A DNA stretch of 5,070 nucleotides, taken from contig JAMDDF010000098.1 of NCBI GenBank assembly GCA_023489205.1, forward strand, positions 1 to 5,070, in the 5' to 3' direction. Position numbers and translations under genes: made by a program. Source of the DNA: Actinomycetota bacterium. Lineage in GTDB: Bacteria; Actinomycetota; Acidimicrobiia; Acidimicrobiales; Palsa-688. Shown here piece by piece: positions 1 to 5,070 of this stretch; the first letter of the stretch is position 1; every line of letters starts with the position of its first letter. The notes under the pieces were generated by a model. That model searched no databases. It was not told where the DNA came from and worked only from the letters and a program-made list of their open reading frames with translations.

Positions 1-45
1 TTTGCCGGCGCAGCGTTTGTCGGCGCAGCGTTTGTCGGCGCAGCG
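1..45. repeat. 15-bp tandem repeat, three copies, in frame
   Basis: Three contiguous 15-bp units lie at 1-15, 16-30 and 31-45 (plus-strand unit TTTGTCGGCGCAGCG). The second and third are identical and the first differs by one base (C for T at base 5). A decayed fourth copy may follow at 46-60, and the array may continue left of the window. Fifteen bases is five codons, so copy-number changes keep the minus-strand frame, where each unit reads NAAPT or NAAPA. The near-identity suggests recent duplication. Confidence 0.9.
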
Positions 46-128
46 TTGGCCGGCAGGCCAGTTGTCCCGGCCGGGCCAGTAGTTGCGGCCGGTTCGGACG
101 GCTCGCGAGGACCAGTTGACTCTGCCAT
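1..128 (-). CDS. N-terminus of an unidentified protein with NAAPT repeats (partial)
   Basis: An ATG at 128-126 opens a frame that runs without a stop to the window edge, giving 42 complete codons. The peptide begins MAESTGPREPSEP and continues as a Pro/Ala/Thr/Gly-rich stretch ending in NAAPT-type pentapeptide repeats. It looks like a disordered extension: there is no hydrophobic signal-peptide core, no Cys, and no recognisable domain. The start lies 26 nt after the pnp stop on the same strand, so it is probably the next gene of the operon. A weak Shine-Dalgarno (AGGCGG) sits about 13 nt upstream. In many actinobacteria the gene after pnp is an M16-family zinc peptidase, so that is a reasonable guess from context, but nothing visible here proves it. 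A later start beyond the window would turn this stretch into spacer. Confidence 0.55.
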   Translation of the reverse strand, partial: MAESTGPREPSEPAATTGPAGTTGLPANAAPTNAAPTNAAPA

Positions 129-154
129 TTTCGAGCCAGCGCCGCCTAGCGCGC

Positions 155-2560
155 TCAGCGCTGCCGCCGCCGCGGGTTGCGGCGAGGGCCCCGTGTCTCT
201 GCCGCACGCTCATGTCCCGGGCCGCTACGCCCACTGGAGCGGGGAGCGCCTGGCGCCGGGGCATCGAGCGAGCCCGCAGGGCCGAGGTCCCCGAATTCCG
301 AGCGAGCTTCCTCTGCCCAGACGTCCTCAAAAGAGACCGTCTCATAGCTCGCGGAGCCGCCGTCTTCGGAGGCACCGGGCCCAGCGCCATCCTCGGGGAC
401 CATGAGCGAAAGCGAAACCCTCCCCGACGGATCTACCTCGTCCACCCGCACTTGCAGCTCTTGGCCGAGCGAGACCACGTCGTCGACACGTTCGACCCTT
501 TTGCCCTGCGTGAGCTTGGAAAGCTTGGATATGTGGACAAGGCCGTCGCGCCCGGGGAGGATATTTACAAACGCCCCAAACTTGGTTATGTTCACGACCT
601 TGCCCCGATAGGTAGCACCCACCTCGGCCTCGGGAGGCTCGAGGACCATGTTGACGCGCCTCAGGGCTTCGTCCACAGCGCCACGGTCACGGCCACCAAT
701 GGTCACGGTCCCCACGGTGCCGTTGTCGTCCACGCTTATGTCGGCACCGGTCTCTTGCTGGATCGAATTGATGATCTTGCCCTTGGGCCCGATCACCTCG
801 CCGATCTTGTCCAAGGGGATCTCAAAGGTGATTATCTTCGGGGCAGTTTCACGAAGGTCGGCACGCGGCTCGGAGATCGCTTCGTTCATTACTTGGAGGA
901 TCTGCAGACGGGCGTCGCGCGCCTGGCGCAGCGCGGCGCCCAGCACGCTGGCCGGCAGCCCGTCAATCTTGGTGTCGAGCTGCAGCGCTGTCACGAACTC
1001 CGAGGTGCCGGCCACCTTGAAGTCCATATCGCCGAAGGCGTCCTCCGCCCCGAGGATGTCGGTCAAGGTGACGTAGTTGTCGCCATCTTTGACCAGGCCC
1101 ATCGCGATCCCGGCAACGGGCGCCTTGATGGGGACACCGGCGTCCATGAGCGACAGGGTGGACGCACATACCGAGGCCATCGAAGTCGACCCGTTTGAGG
1201 AGAGCACCTCCGACACGAGGCGCAACGCGTAGGGGAACTCGTCGAAGGGCGGCACCACCGGCAACAGCGCCCTCTCGGCGAGCAGTCCGTGGCCTATCTC
1301 CCGGCGCTTGGGGCTACCCACCCGACCGACCTCGCCATTGGCGTAAGGCGGCATGTTGTAGTGGTGCATGTAGCGCTTGCGCTCGTCGGTGCCGATCGTG
1401 TCCAACAGCTGGTCCATGCGCGGCATACCAAGCGTTGCGATGTTTAGCACCTGGGTCTCTCCTCGCTGGAAGAGCCCCGAACCGTGAGCGGTCTGGATCA
1501 AGCCCACCTTGGCCATGAGCGGCCGTATGTCCTTGGTGCCCCGCCCGTCGATGCGTACGCCATCGTCTACTATGCGCCTGCGAACAAGCTTTTTTGTGAC
1601 CGAGCGCACTGCGGCACCGATCTCTTTTTCTCGCCCGGGGAACTCCGGGCCGAGTTCTTCTACGAGCGCAGCCGCAGTCTCGGCCATCGCGGCCTCGCGC
1701 TCGGACTTGAGCGAGATGGTCGTCACCTTGCCGATCCGCTCAGCGCCAGCGGCCTCGACGCGTTGGTACACGTCCTCTCCGTAATCCCGGCGAGGCTGGA
1801 AGGCAATGGGCGAGCGCGAGCCAGCTTCGGCCACCAAACGCTTTTGCAGCTCGATCGACTCCCTGATCCAGGTCTTCGAGGCCTCTAGGCCCTCGGCGAT
1901 CGCTTCCTCCGTCACCTTGGGGGCGCCGTTTTGGTAGTAAGACCACGCCCGCTCGGACCCGCCGGCTTCGACCATCATGATCGCCACGTCCCCATCGGGG
2001 AGGGCTCGTCCGGCCACCACGAGCTCGAAGGTGGACTCGTCACCTTCAGTATAGGTGGGGTGCGGTACCCATTTGCCCTCTTGTGAGTACGCTATGCGCA
2101 CTGCGCCAATCGGGCCTTCGAAGGGTATGCCCGAGACCATAAGAGCAGCGCTCGCCGCGTTTATCGCGATGACGTCATGGGGGTTTACCTGGTCGGCACC
2201 AAGGACGGTGATGACCACCTGGGTCTCGTTGCGGTAACCCTCGGCGAAGCTCGGCCGCAGCGGCCTGTCGATCAGGCGAGCGGTGAGGATGGCGCTTTCG
2301 CTTGGGCGTCCCTCACGGCGGAAAAACGAGCCGGGTATCTTGCCGGCGGCGTACATCCGCTCCTCGACGTCCACGGTAAGGGCAAAGAAGTCGATGCCCT
2401 CCGGCGCACTCGGTGCGGCATTGGCGGTGGCCAATACGACCGTGCCGTCGAGGCGCCCCACGACAGCGCCCTGGGACTGCGGTGCTAGCAGGCCGGTCTC
2501 GAAGCTCATAGTCTTGCCGGTCTCTCCAACCGGCGCGGAAACAACAACAGGCTCTCCCAT
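155..2560 (-). CDS. pnp: Polyribonucleotide nucleotidyltransferase (PNPase)
   Basis: Phosphorolytic 3'-5' exoribonuclease that releases nucleoside diphosphates from RNA using phosphate and can also add 3' tails; it acts as a cytoplasmic trimer. The product is 801 residues, longer than E. coli PNPase (711). Order of domains: first RNase PH-like domain with the RNA-contacting FFRR loop (79-82); helical linker; second RNase PH-like domain with the phosphate-binding STS (458-460) and catalytic Asp507, Asp513 and Lys515 in EDAFGDMDFK (these match E. coli D486, D492, K494); KH domain (about 578-647) with GPKG at 591-594; S1 domain (about 648-721); then an 80-residue charged tail. The ATG at 2560 is chosen because AAAGGAGGA lies 11 nt upstream and the preceding 28 in-frame codons (to 2644) cross two hairpins and encode a Cys-rich, unconserved peptide. 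It follows rpsO by 259 nt. The catalytic core looks fully intact. Confidence 0.97.
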   Translation of the reverse strand: MGEPVVVSAPVGETGKTMSFETGLLAPQSQGAVVGRLDGTVVLATANAAPSAPEGIDFFALTVDVEERMYAAGKIPGSFFRREGRPSESAILTARLIDRPLRPSFAEGYRNETQVVITVLGADQVNPHDVIAINAASAALMVSGIPFEGPIGAVRIAYSQEGKWVPHPTYTEGDESTFELVVAGRALPDGDVAIMMVEAGGSERAWSYYQNGAPKVTEEAIAEGLEASKTWIRESIELQKRLVAEAGSRSPIAFQPRRDYGEDVYQRVEAAGAERIGKVTTISLKSEREAAMAETAAALVEELGPEFPGREKEIGAAVRSVTKKLVRRRIVDDGVRIDGRGTKDIRPLMAKVGLIQTAHGSGLFQRGETQVLNIATLGMPRMDQLLDTIGTDERKRYMHHYNMPPYANGEVGRVGSPKRREIGHGLLAERALLPVVPPFDEFPYALRLVSEVLSSNGSTSMASVCASTLSLMDAGVPIKAPVAGIAMGLVKDGDNYVTLTDILGAEDAFGDMDFKVAGTSEFVTALQLDTKIDGLPASVLGAALRQARDARLQILQVMNEAISEPRADLRETAPKIITFEIPLDKIGEVIGPKGKIINSIQQETGADISVDDNGTVGTVTIGGRDRGAVDEALRRVNMVLEPPEAEVGATYRGKVVNITKFGAFVNILPGRDGLVHISKLSKLTQGKRVERVDDVVSLGQELQVRVDEVDPSGRVSLSLMVPEDGAGPGASEDGGSASYETVSFEDVWAEEARSEFGDLGPAGSLDAPAPGAPRSSGRSGPGHERAAETRGPRRNPRRRQR
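158..397 (-). other. Charged low-complexity C-terminal tail of PNPase
   Basis: Residues 722-801 follow the S1 domain. The first part is Gly/Ser/Glu/Asp-rich with an acidic aromatic patch (YETVSFEDVWAEEARSEF); the middle is Pro/Gly/Ala-rich; the end is strongly basic (RGPRRNPRRRQR). It resembles a disordered tail whose basic end could contact RNA and whose acidic patch could be a short partner-binding motif. Both roles are inference from composition. Some actinobacterial PNPases carry C-terminal extensions, but I do not recognise this sequence. Confidence 0.6.
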
Positions 2561-2571
2561 TACAGGCAGAG

Positions 2572-2580
2572 TCCTCCTTT
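2572..2580 (-). promoter_or_regulatory. pnp ribosome binding site
   Basis: AAAGGAGGA reads on the minus strand, a near-perfect complement of the 16S rRNA 3' end, with 11 nt between it and the ATG at 2560. It decides the pnp start in favour of 2560 over the upstream in-frame ATG at 2644. Confidence 0.9.
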
Positions 2581-2588
2581 CGGGCCAG

Positions 2589-2610
2589 GCTGTCGGCACG
2601 AACCGACAGC
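2589..2610 (-). other. pnp leader hairpin B
   Basis: Perfect 8-bp inverted repeat in the transcript (GCUGUCGG with CCGACAGC) around the six-base loop UUCGUG. It ends 8 nt before the Shine-Dalgarno, close enough to affect ribosome access or to act as a processing site. No U-run follows, so it is not a standard intrinsic terminator. Confidence 0.75.
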
Positions 2611-2618
2611 AGCAATAG

Positions 2619-2642
2619 GGTGTGCCCCGGACGGGCCACACC
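2619..2642 (-). other. pnp leader hairpin A
   Basis: Inverted repeat in the transcript. A 6-bp outer stem (GGUGUG with CACACC) is followed by a single G-G mismatch, a 3-bp CCC/GGG inner stem and a GUCC loop. It is 24 nt long with nine base pairs. Hairpin B follows after 8 nt. Confidence 0.7.
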
Positions 2643-2819
2643 ACGGGCCAGCGCAGGGGCGGAGCCAGTTGTCAGTTGACGACCTCCACCGAGCGGCACG
2701 GAACTCACCTCTGGGCCCACTTGGCCGCCCAGCTGACGGCTTGCCCATGTGCCTGCTCGTGCGACTCGGTCGGTAGGAAGCCCTCGACTGGCAGCTGACC
2801 ACGACCCGCCCTGGCCCCG

Positions 2820-3077
2820 TCAGCGACGCAGCCCGAGCCGGTTGATCAAATTGCGGTACCGCTCGACGTCGTTTTTCCTCACGTAGTCAAGCAGCCGGCG
2901 GCGCCTCCCGATCAGCATCATGAGCCCTCGGCGCGAGTGGTGGTCGTACTTGTTGGCCCTGAGGTGCTCGGTCAGGTGGGCGATGCGCTCCGAGAGCAGG
3001 GCGACCTGGACCTCAGGTGAGCCCGTGTCAGTCTCGTGGAGGCGGTACGCCTCTATCGTCGCGGCTTTTTCGGCCAT
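2820..3077 (-). CDS. rpsO: Small ribosomal subunit protein S15
   Basis: Primary 16S rRNA-binding protein of the 30S subunit; it binds helices 20-22 at the central three-way junction and later takes part in an intersubunit bridge. The product has 85 residues against the usual 88-89, the difference lying in the shorter N-terminus. Family signatures are present: [12 protein letters not shown] near residues 17-28, [19 protein letters not shown] at about 34-52 with the rRNA-contacting [21 protein letters not shown] at about 58-70, and the terminal LINRLGLRR. The ATG at 3077 is preceded by GAGGAAA, a good ribosome binding site with its GG about 10 nt away. It follows ribF by 199 nt and precedes pnp, the common bacterial order. 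S15 often represses its own mRNA through a leader structure. Confidence 0.97.
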   Translation of the reverse strand: MAEKAATIEAYRLHETDTGSPEVQVALLSERIAHLTEHLRANKYDHHSRRGLMMLIGRRRRLLDYVRKNDVERYRNLINRLGLRR

Positions 3078-3276
3078 GCTCAGATTTCCTCGGTTCGAAC
3101 TGTCTTGCAGTAATAGTGCCGTGCCAGCTAATTATGAGGTCACCGCTCCGGCAACCTGGCACCGCCCTCCCGCCACCGGTACCACGGCCTTGCCTTGGCA
3201 GGTTACATCGCTCGGTGCCGGTCGCCATGCTAGCAGGTCGAAGAGCAGTTCGGGCCGGGGCTAGCTTGGCGGCCCC
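3078..3276 (-). promoter_or_regulatory. ribF-rpsO spacer: rpsO leader and possible promoter
   Basis: 199 nt without a gene. It contains an AT-rich island with a -10-like CATAAT (3131-3136, minus strand), the least GC-rich spot of the spacer. A start about 7 nt further on would leave a leader of roughly 46 nt. I see no good -35 at normal spacing. Upstream are short inverted and mirror repeats, including TGCCTTGGCA at 3191-3200. The rpsO ribosome binding site GAGGAAA is at 3085-3091. Several bacterial phyla, including actinobacteria, are reported to have S15-binding rpsO leaders; I could not derive a convincing matching fold by eye. Confidence 0.35.
3252..3276 (-). terminator. Possible weak stem-loop after ribF
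   Basis: Directly after the ribF TAA the transcript can pair GGGGC with GCCCC (3276-3272 with 3261-3257, 10-nt loop), or alternatively GGGCCG with CGGCCC (3275-3270 with 3257-3252, 12-nt loop). No U-run follows, so this is not a canonical intrinsic terminator. It may be a 3'-end stabilising stem or chance in GC-rich DNA. Confidence 0.25.
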
Positions 3277-4332
3277 TTAGCGGCCCCCAGCTCCCGCATT
3301 GGGCCCCACATTGGGCCCCACATTGGGCCCCACATTGGGCCCGGCAGCGGACAGGGCCAAGCGGGTCTGGGCGACGTCGCTCGTCATCTGGTCCACCAGG
3401 GCGTCCACCGAAGTAAACTTCTCTTGGCCCCTTAGGTACCCCACGAGCTCGACGGTCCCGAGCTCATCGTAGAGGTCGCCTTGGAAGTCGAGCAGGTGGG
3501 CCTCCACCAAGGAGAAGTTGCGCTGCGCGTAAAACGTGGGCTGGCGGCCGACCGAGATGGCCGTCTGGTGGCGGGTGCCGTCCGGGCGCAAGTACCAGCC
3601 CGCGTAGACACCGTCAGCGGGCAACTGCATCGCCCGACCGACGGCGAGGTTGGCCGTCGGGAACCCAAGCTCCCGGCCTCGCTTATCACCGTGTGACACC
3701 ACTCCTTGAAGCCGGTGCCAGCGCCCGAGCAGTGCCGCAGCGCCAGCCACGTCGCCGGCTGCCAAGAGCCTGCGGATCCGCGTCGAAGAGATCGGCTCAG
3801 GCGTGCCCTCCCCTGGCGCTACGCCGGGGTCAACGGCCAGGCGGATGCCGGTCACGTCAAAACCCCAGCGCGCGCCCACGCGCTGGAGCAAAGCGACGTC
3901 GCCCTCCCGGTTGTGGCCGAAGTGGAGGTCGTGGCCGACCACCACTGCGCGGGCGTGCAGGCACCCGACGAATACCTCGGAAACGAAGTCCTCTGCGGGC
4001 TGTTGCGCCCTCGCGGCATCGAACTCGAGCACAAGGACCAGCTCAATGCCAGCCTCGCCCAAGAGCGTGAGCTTGTAATCCAGGCTCGTGAGCAGCAGGG
4101 GCGCCGACTCCGGGCGGACCACGCTCGCCGGGTGGCGGTCAAAGGTCACAGCCGCCGGCACGGCACCGGCCTCTTCGGCAGCCGCCCTCACCCGCTCGAT
4201 CAAGTGGACGTGGCCAACGTGGACGCCATCGAAAGCGCCGATCGTCACGACGGTCCCTTCGCCGAGCTCGCCACAGGGGCTCGGGACGACCGGAGCCCCA
4301 TGAGAAGGGGAAGGGTAGTAGACGACTCTCAT
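3277..4332 (-). CDS. ribF: Bifunctional riboflavin kinase / FMN adenylyltransferase
   Basis: Phosphorylates riboflavin to FMN and adenylates FMN to FAD, both from ATP, in the cytoplasm. The product has 351 residues, slightly over the usual 310-340 because of a C-terminal repeat. The N-terminal adenylyltransferase domain shows GAFDGVHVGH (32-41, HIGH-like nucleotide-binding motif), TFDRHP (63-68), VGHDLHFGHNREGD (132-145) and ISSTRIR (181-187). The C-terminal kinase domain shows GRELGFPTANL (219-229, with the PTAN ATP/Mg site), ADGVYAGW (239-246), GRQPTF (262-267), VEAHLLDF (276-283, with the likely catalytic Glu277) and LRGQEKF (300-306). An in-frame TAG directly precedes the ATG at 4332, so this is the earliest possible start, and the 26 residues before the VVTIG strand are normal. 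No Shine-Dalgarno is visible. The last 20 residues are GPNV repeats plus a Gly-rich end. Confidence 0.95.
   Translation of the reverse strand: MRVVYYPSPSHGAPVVPSPCGELGEGTVVTIGAFDGVHVGHVHLIERVRAAAEEAGAVPAAVTFDRHPASVVRPESAPLLLTSLDYKLTLLGEAGIELVLVLEFDAARAQQPAEDFVSEVFVGCLHARAVVVGHDLHFGHNREGDVALLQRVGARWGFDVTGIRLAVDPGVAPGEGTPEPISSTRIRRLLAAGDVAGAAALLGRWHRLQGVVSHGDKRGRELGFPTANLAVGRAMQLPADGVYAGWYLRPDGTRHQTAISVGRQPTFYAQRNFSLVEAHLLDFQGDLYDELGTVELVGYLRGQEKFTSVDALVDQMTSDVAQTRLALSAAGPNVGPNVGPNVGPNAGAGGR
3298..3342. repeat. 12-bp tandem repeat encoding GPNV at the RibF C-terminus
   Basis: Three identical 12-bp units (plus strand ATTGGGCCCCAC at 3298-3309, 3310-3321 and 3322-3333) are followed by a 9-bp partial copy at 3334-3342. 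On the minus strand this reads GPN-V-GPN-V-GPN-V-GPN in frame, at RibF residues 331-345. The copies use identical codons, which indicates recent expansion. Each contains the palindrome GGGCCC. The array follows the conserved kinase domain, so length change there should be tolerated. Confidence 0.95.
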
Positions 4333-4339
4333 CTAAGTG

Positions 4340-4345
4340 AGGTTA
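4340..4345 (-). promoter_or_regulatory. Possible -10 element for a leaderless ribF mRNA
   Basis: TAACCT on the minus strand fits the actinobacterial -10 pattern TANNNT and ends 7 nt before the ribF ATG, the spacing that would start transcription at or next to the A of ATG. The ATG lacks a Shine-Dalgarno (the 15 nt before it read GTTAACCTCACTTAG). No strong -35 is seen. Leaderless mRNAs are common in actinobacteria; here it is inference from spacing. Confidence 0.35.
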
Positions 4346-4383
4346 ACGGGGGGCGTCAGGCAAGCTAAACGCCGGTAACTTTG

Positions 4384-4467
4384 CCAAACAGCTGTGCCCA
4401 AACAGCTGTGCCCAAACAGCTGTACCCCAACAGCTGTACCCCAACAGCTGTACCCCAACAGCTGTAC
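4384..4467. repeat. Six tandem 14-bp units, each with the palindrome ACAGCTGT
   Basis: Six units with exact 14-bp periodicity start at 4384, 4398, 4412, 4426, 4440 and 4454. Units 1-2 read CCAAACAGCTGTGC, unit 3 CCAAACAGCTGTAC, and units 4-6 CCCAACAGCTGTAC (plus strand), an ordered gradient expected from stepwise local duplication. Every unit keeps the 8-bp palindrome ACAGCTGT. The array begins 9 bp after the kinase stop codon and ends 51 bp before the ribF start. Fourteen is not a multiple of three and neither flanking gene reads through it, so it is noncoding. It may be a drifting minisatellite or a multi-site protein-binding or RNA-structure element. Confidence 0.95.
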
Positions 4468-4476
4468 CCGATCAAC

Positions 4477-5070
4477 CTACGCCCGACCCGCCGGCTTGGG
4501 CAAGCCCTGTGCCCACAGCTCGTACCGCTCGCTCGTTGCCTTCACCCACTCAGGGCGCGGTTCGACAGCTGGGGCCCAGCGTGCCCAGCGAGCAGCGTCC
4601 GACAGGGAACTTTCAAGTCCAGCGGCCATGCGCGCCAAAAAAGCCGCTCCGAGCGCTGCCCCGTCGGGGACCGCCATGGGGACCACGGGCTCTCCGAGGG
4701 CCTCCGCCAAAGCCTGCAACCACGCTGGCTTGGACACCCCACCTCCGCTCACTAGGTAGCGCCGGGGCGCTGTACCGCACGAAGCTGCTAACTCAACGAT
4801 GTTGCGGACGACAAAACCCGTAGCTTCCAAAGCGGCCCTCCTCAACTGCGCCGGCCCTTGCGACACGCCGGCGCCGGCCATGCTCACCCGGAGCGAGGTG
4901 TCGTGCCACGGGACCCGTTCACCGCGCGCCCAAGGCCACCAAACTGGCACGTTAGCGGGGGCCCCTACACCGTCTTGGCCGCGCCCGTCCCCACTGGGGA
5001 CCTCCCCCGAAGCCCCAGCGCTCCCCAGTTGGCCCCCAGCGGGGCCCCAGCCGGGTTCGCCTGAAGGCGC
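4477..5070 (-). CDS. FGGY-family carbohydrate kinase, C-terminal part (partial)
   Basis: The frame is open from the right window edge to TAG at 4479-4477, giving 197 residues; the N-terminal half and true start lie outside. FGGY kinases transfer the ATP gamma-phosphate to sugars or polyols (xylulose, glycerol, gluconate, ribulose and others). Visible motifs, counted from the window edge: VWWPWARGERVP (43-54), matching the family's LPYLSGERTP segment; LVSGGGVSKPAWLQALAEAL (106-125), the C-terminal glycine-rich ATP-binding loop and helix; and PDGAALGAAFLA (135-146). This is closest in style to xylulokinase-like members, but the sugar cannot be told from this half. The first 40 visible residues are unusually Gly-rich. 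A GTG at 4950 is internal and should not be taken as the start. The 144-nt spacer leaves open whether it is co-transcribed with ribF. Confidence 0.85.
   Translation of the reverse strand, partial: APSGEPGWGPAGGQLGSAGASGEVPSGDGRGQDGVGAPANVPVWWPWARGERVPWHDTSLRVSMAGAGVSQGPAQLRRAALEATGFVVRNIVELAASCGTAPRRYLVSGGGVSKPAWLQALAEALGEPVVPMAVPDGAALGAAFLARMAAGLESSLSDAARWARWAPAVEPRPEWVKATSERYELWAQGLPKPAGRA

Larger units (their letters stand above)
2561..2819 (-). promoter_or_regulatory. rpsO-pnp spacer and pnp leader
   Basis: 259 nt without a supportable gene. The rpsO-proximal part (2819-2643) has no stem followed by a U-run, so there is no clear intrinsic terminator after rpsO and read-through into pnp is likely. 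I see no convincing -35/-10 pair. The pnp-proximal part (2642-2561) is structured, with two hairpins in succession, then the ribosome binding site. The 8-mer CGGGCCAG (plus strand) occurs at both 2581-2588 and 2644-2651, just outside the hairpin pair. The position matches that of the E. coli pnp leader, whose stem-loop is cut by RNase III during PNPase autoregulation; the same mechanism here is only inferred. Confidence 0.6.
4333..4476 (-). other. Kinase-ribF spacer
   Basis: 144 nt between the kinase TAG and the ribF ATG. The kinase-proximal 93 nt are almost wholly the 14-bp array; the remaining 51 nt carry a possible ribF promoter. No hairpin with a U-run is seen, so transcription termination after the kinase is not evident. 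Confidence 0.7.

Noticed and set aside
83..1198. Long plus-strand open frame (371 codons) opposite pnp
   Set aside because: It is fully antisense to the conserved PNPase S1, KH and catalytic regions, has no recognisable domain, and such shadow frames are expected in GC-rich DNA.
2561..2644. 28-codon N-terminal extension of PNPase from the ATG at 2644
   Set aside because: It would cross both hairpins and the strong Shine-Dalgarno, and the encoded peptide is Cys/Arg/Pro-rich and unlike PNPase N-termini.
3108..3127. Sigma-54-like promoter before rpsO (TGGCACGG on the minus strand)
   Set aside because: The GC element is not at the required spacing from the GG, and sigma-54 is generally absent from actinobacteria.
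3706..4368. Plus-strand open frame (220 codons) opposite ribF
   Set aside because: It is antisense to conserved RibF motifs and its composition is that of a complementary-strand shadow.
4384..4467. CRISPR array
   Set aside because: The units are contiguous 14-mers with no spacers and there are no cas genes.
4381..4759. Plus-strand frames reading through the 14-bp array as a repeat protein
   Set aside because: Two overlapping frames stay open only because the unit lacks stops; both then run antisense to the conserved FGGY kinase C-terminus.
4948..4950. GTG start for a short kinase-like protein
   Set aside because: The frame continues open upstream to the window edge, and the conserved segment before GER needs upstream residues, so this codon is internal.

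Overview
The window is a GC-rich bacterial segment in which every supported gene lies on the minus strand. In transcription order (right to left) they are: the 3' part of an FGGY-family carbohydrate kinase, ribF (bifunctional riboflavin kinase/FAD synthetase), rpsO (ribosomal protein S15), pnp (polynucleotide phosphorylase), and the first 42 codons of an unidentified gene that leaves the window at base 1. The protein sequences and the ribF-rpsO-pnp order point to a high-GC actinomycetote. I cannot name the genus; a deep-branching class such as Acidimicrobiia is only a guess.

Layout: 5070-4477 is the kinase C-terminal half, entering from the right edge. 4476-4333 is a spacer with six tandem 14-bp units, each built on the palindrome ACAGCTGT. 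4332-3277 is ribF, which ends in a GPNV tetrapeptide array encoded by 12-bp repeats. 3276-3078 is the rpsO leader. 3077-2820 is rpsO. 2819-2561 is a spacer ending in two consecutive stable hairpins and a strong Shine-Dalgarno sequence. 2560-155 is pnp, with a complete catalytic core and an 80-residue charged tail. 154-129 is a short spacer, and 128-1 is the start of a gene with a 15-bp repeat encoding NAAPT.

ribF supplies FMN and FAD. rpsO and pnp belong to translation and RNA turnover and are commonly adjacent; no convincing intrinsic terminator separates them here, so they are probably at least partly co-transcribed. In many bacteria truB precedes ribF; here a sugar-kinase gene occupies that side.

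The genes are conserved housekeeping genes and I see no new multi-gene system. The unusual material is small-scale: three unrelated tandem arrays (14, 12 and 15 bp) within 4.5 kb, the two-hairpin pnp leader, a possible leaderless ribF start, and low-complexity tails or insertions on four of the five proteins.
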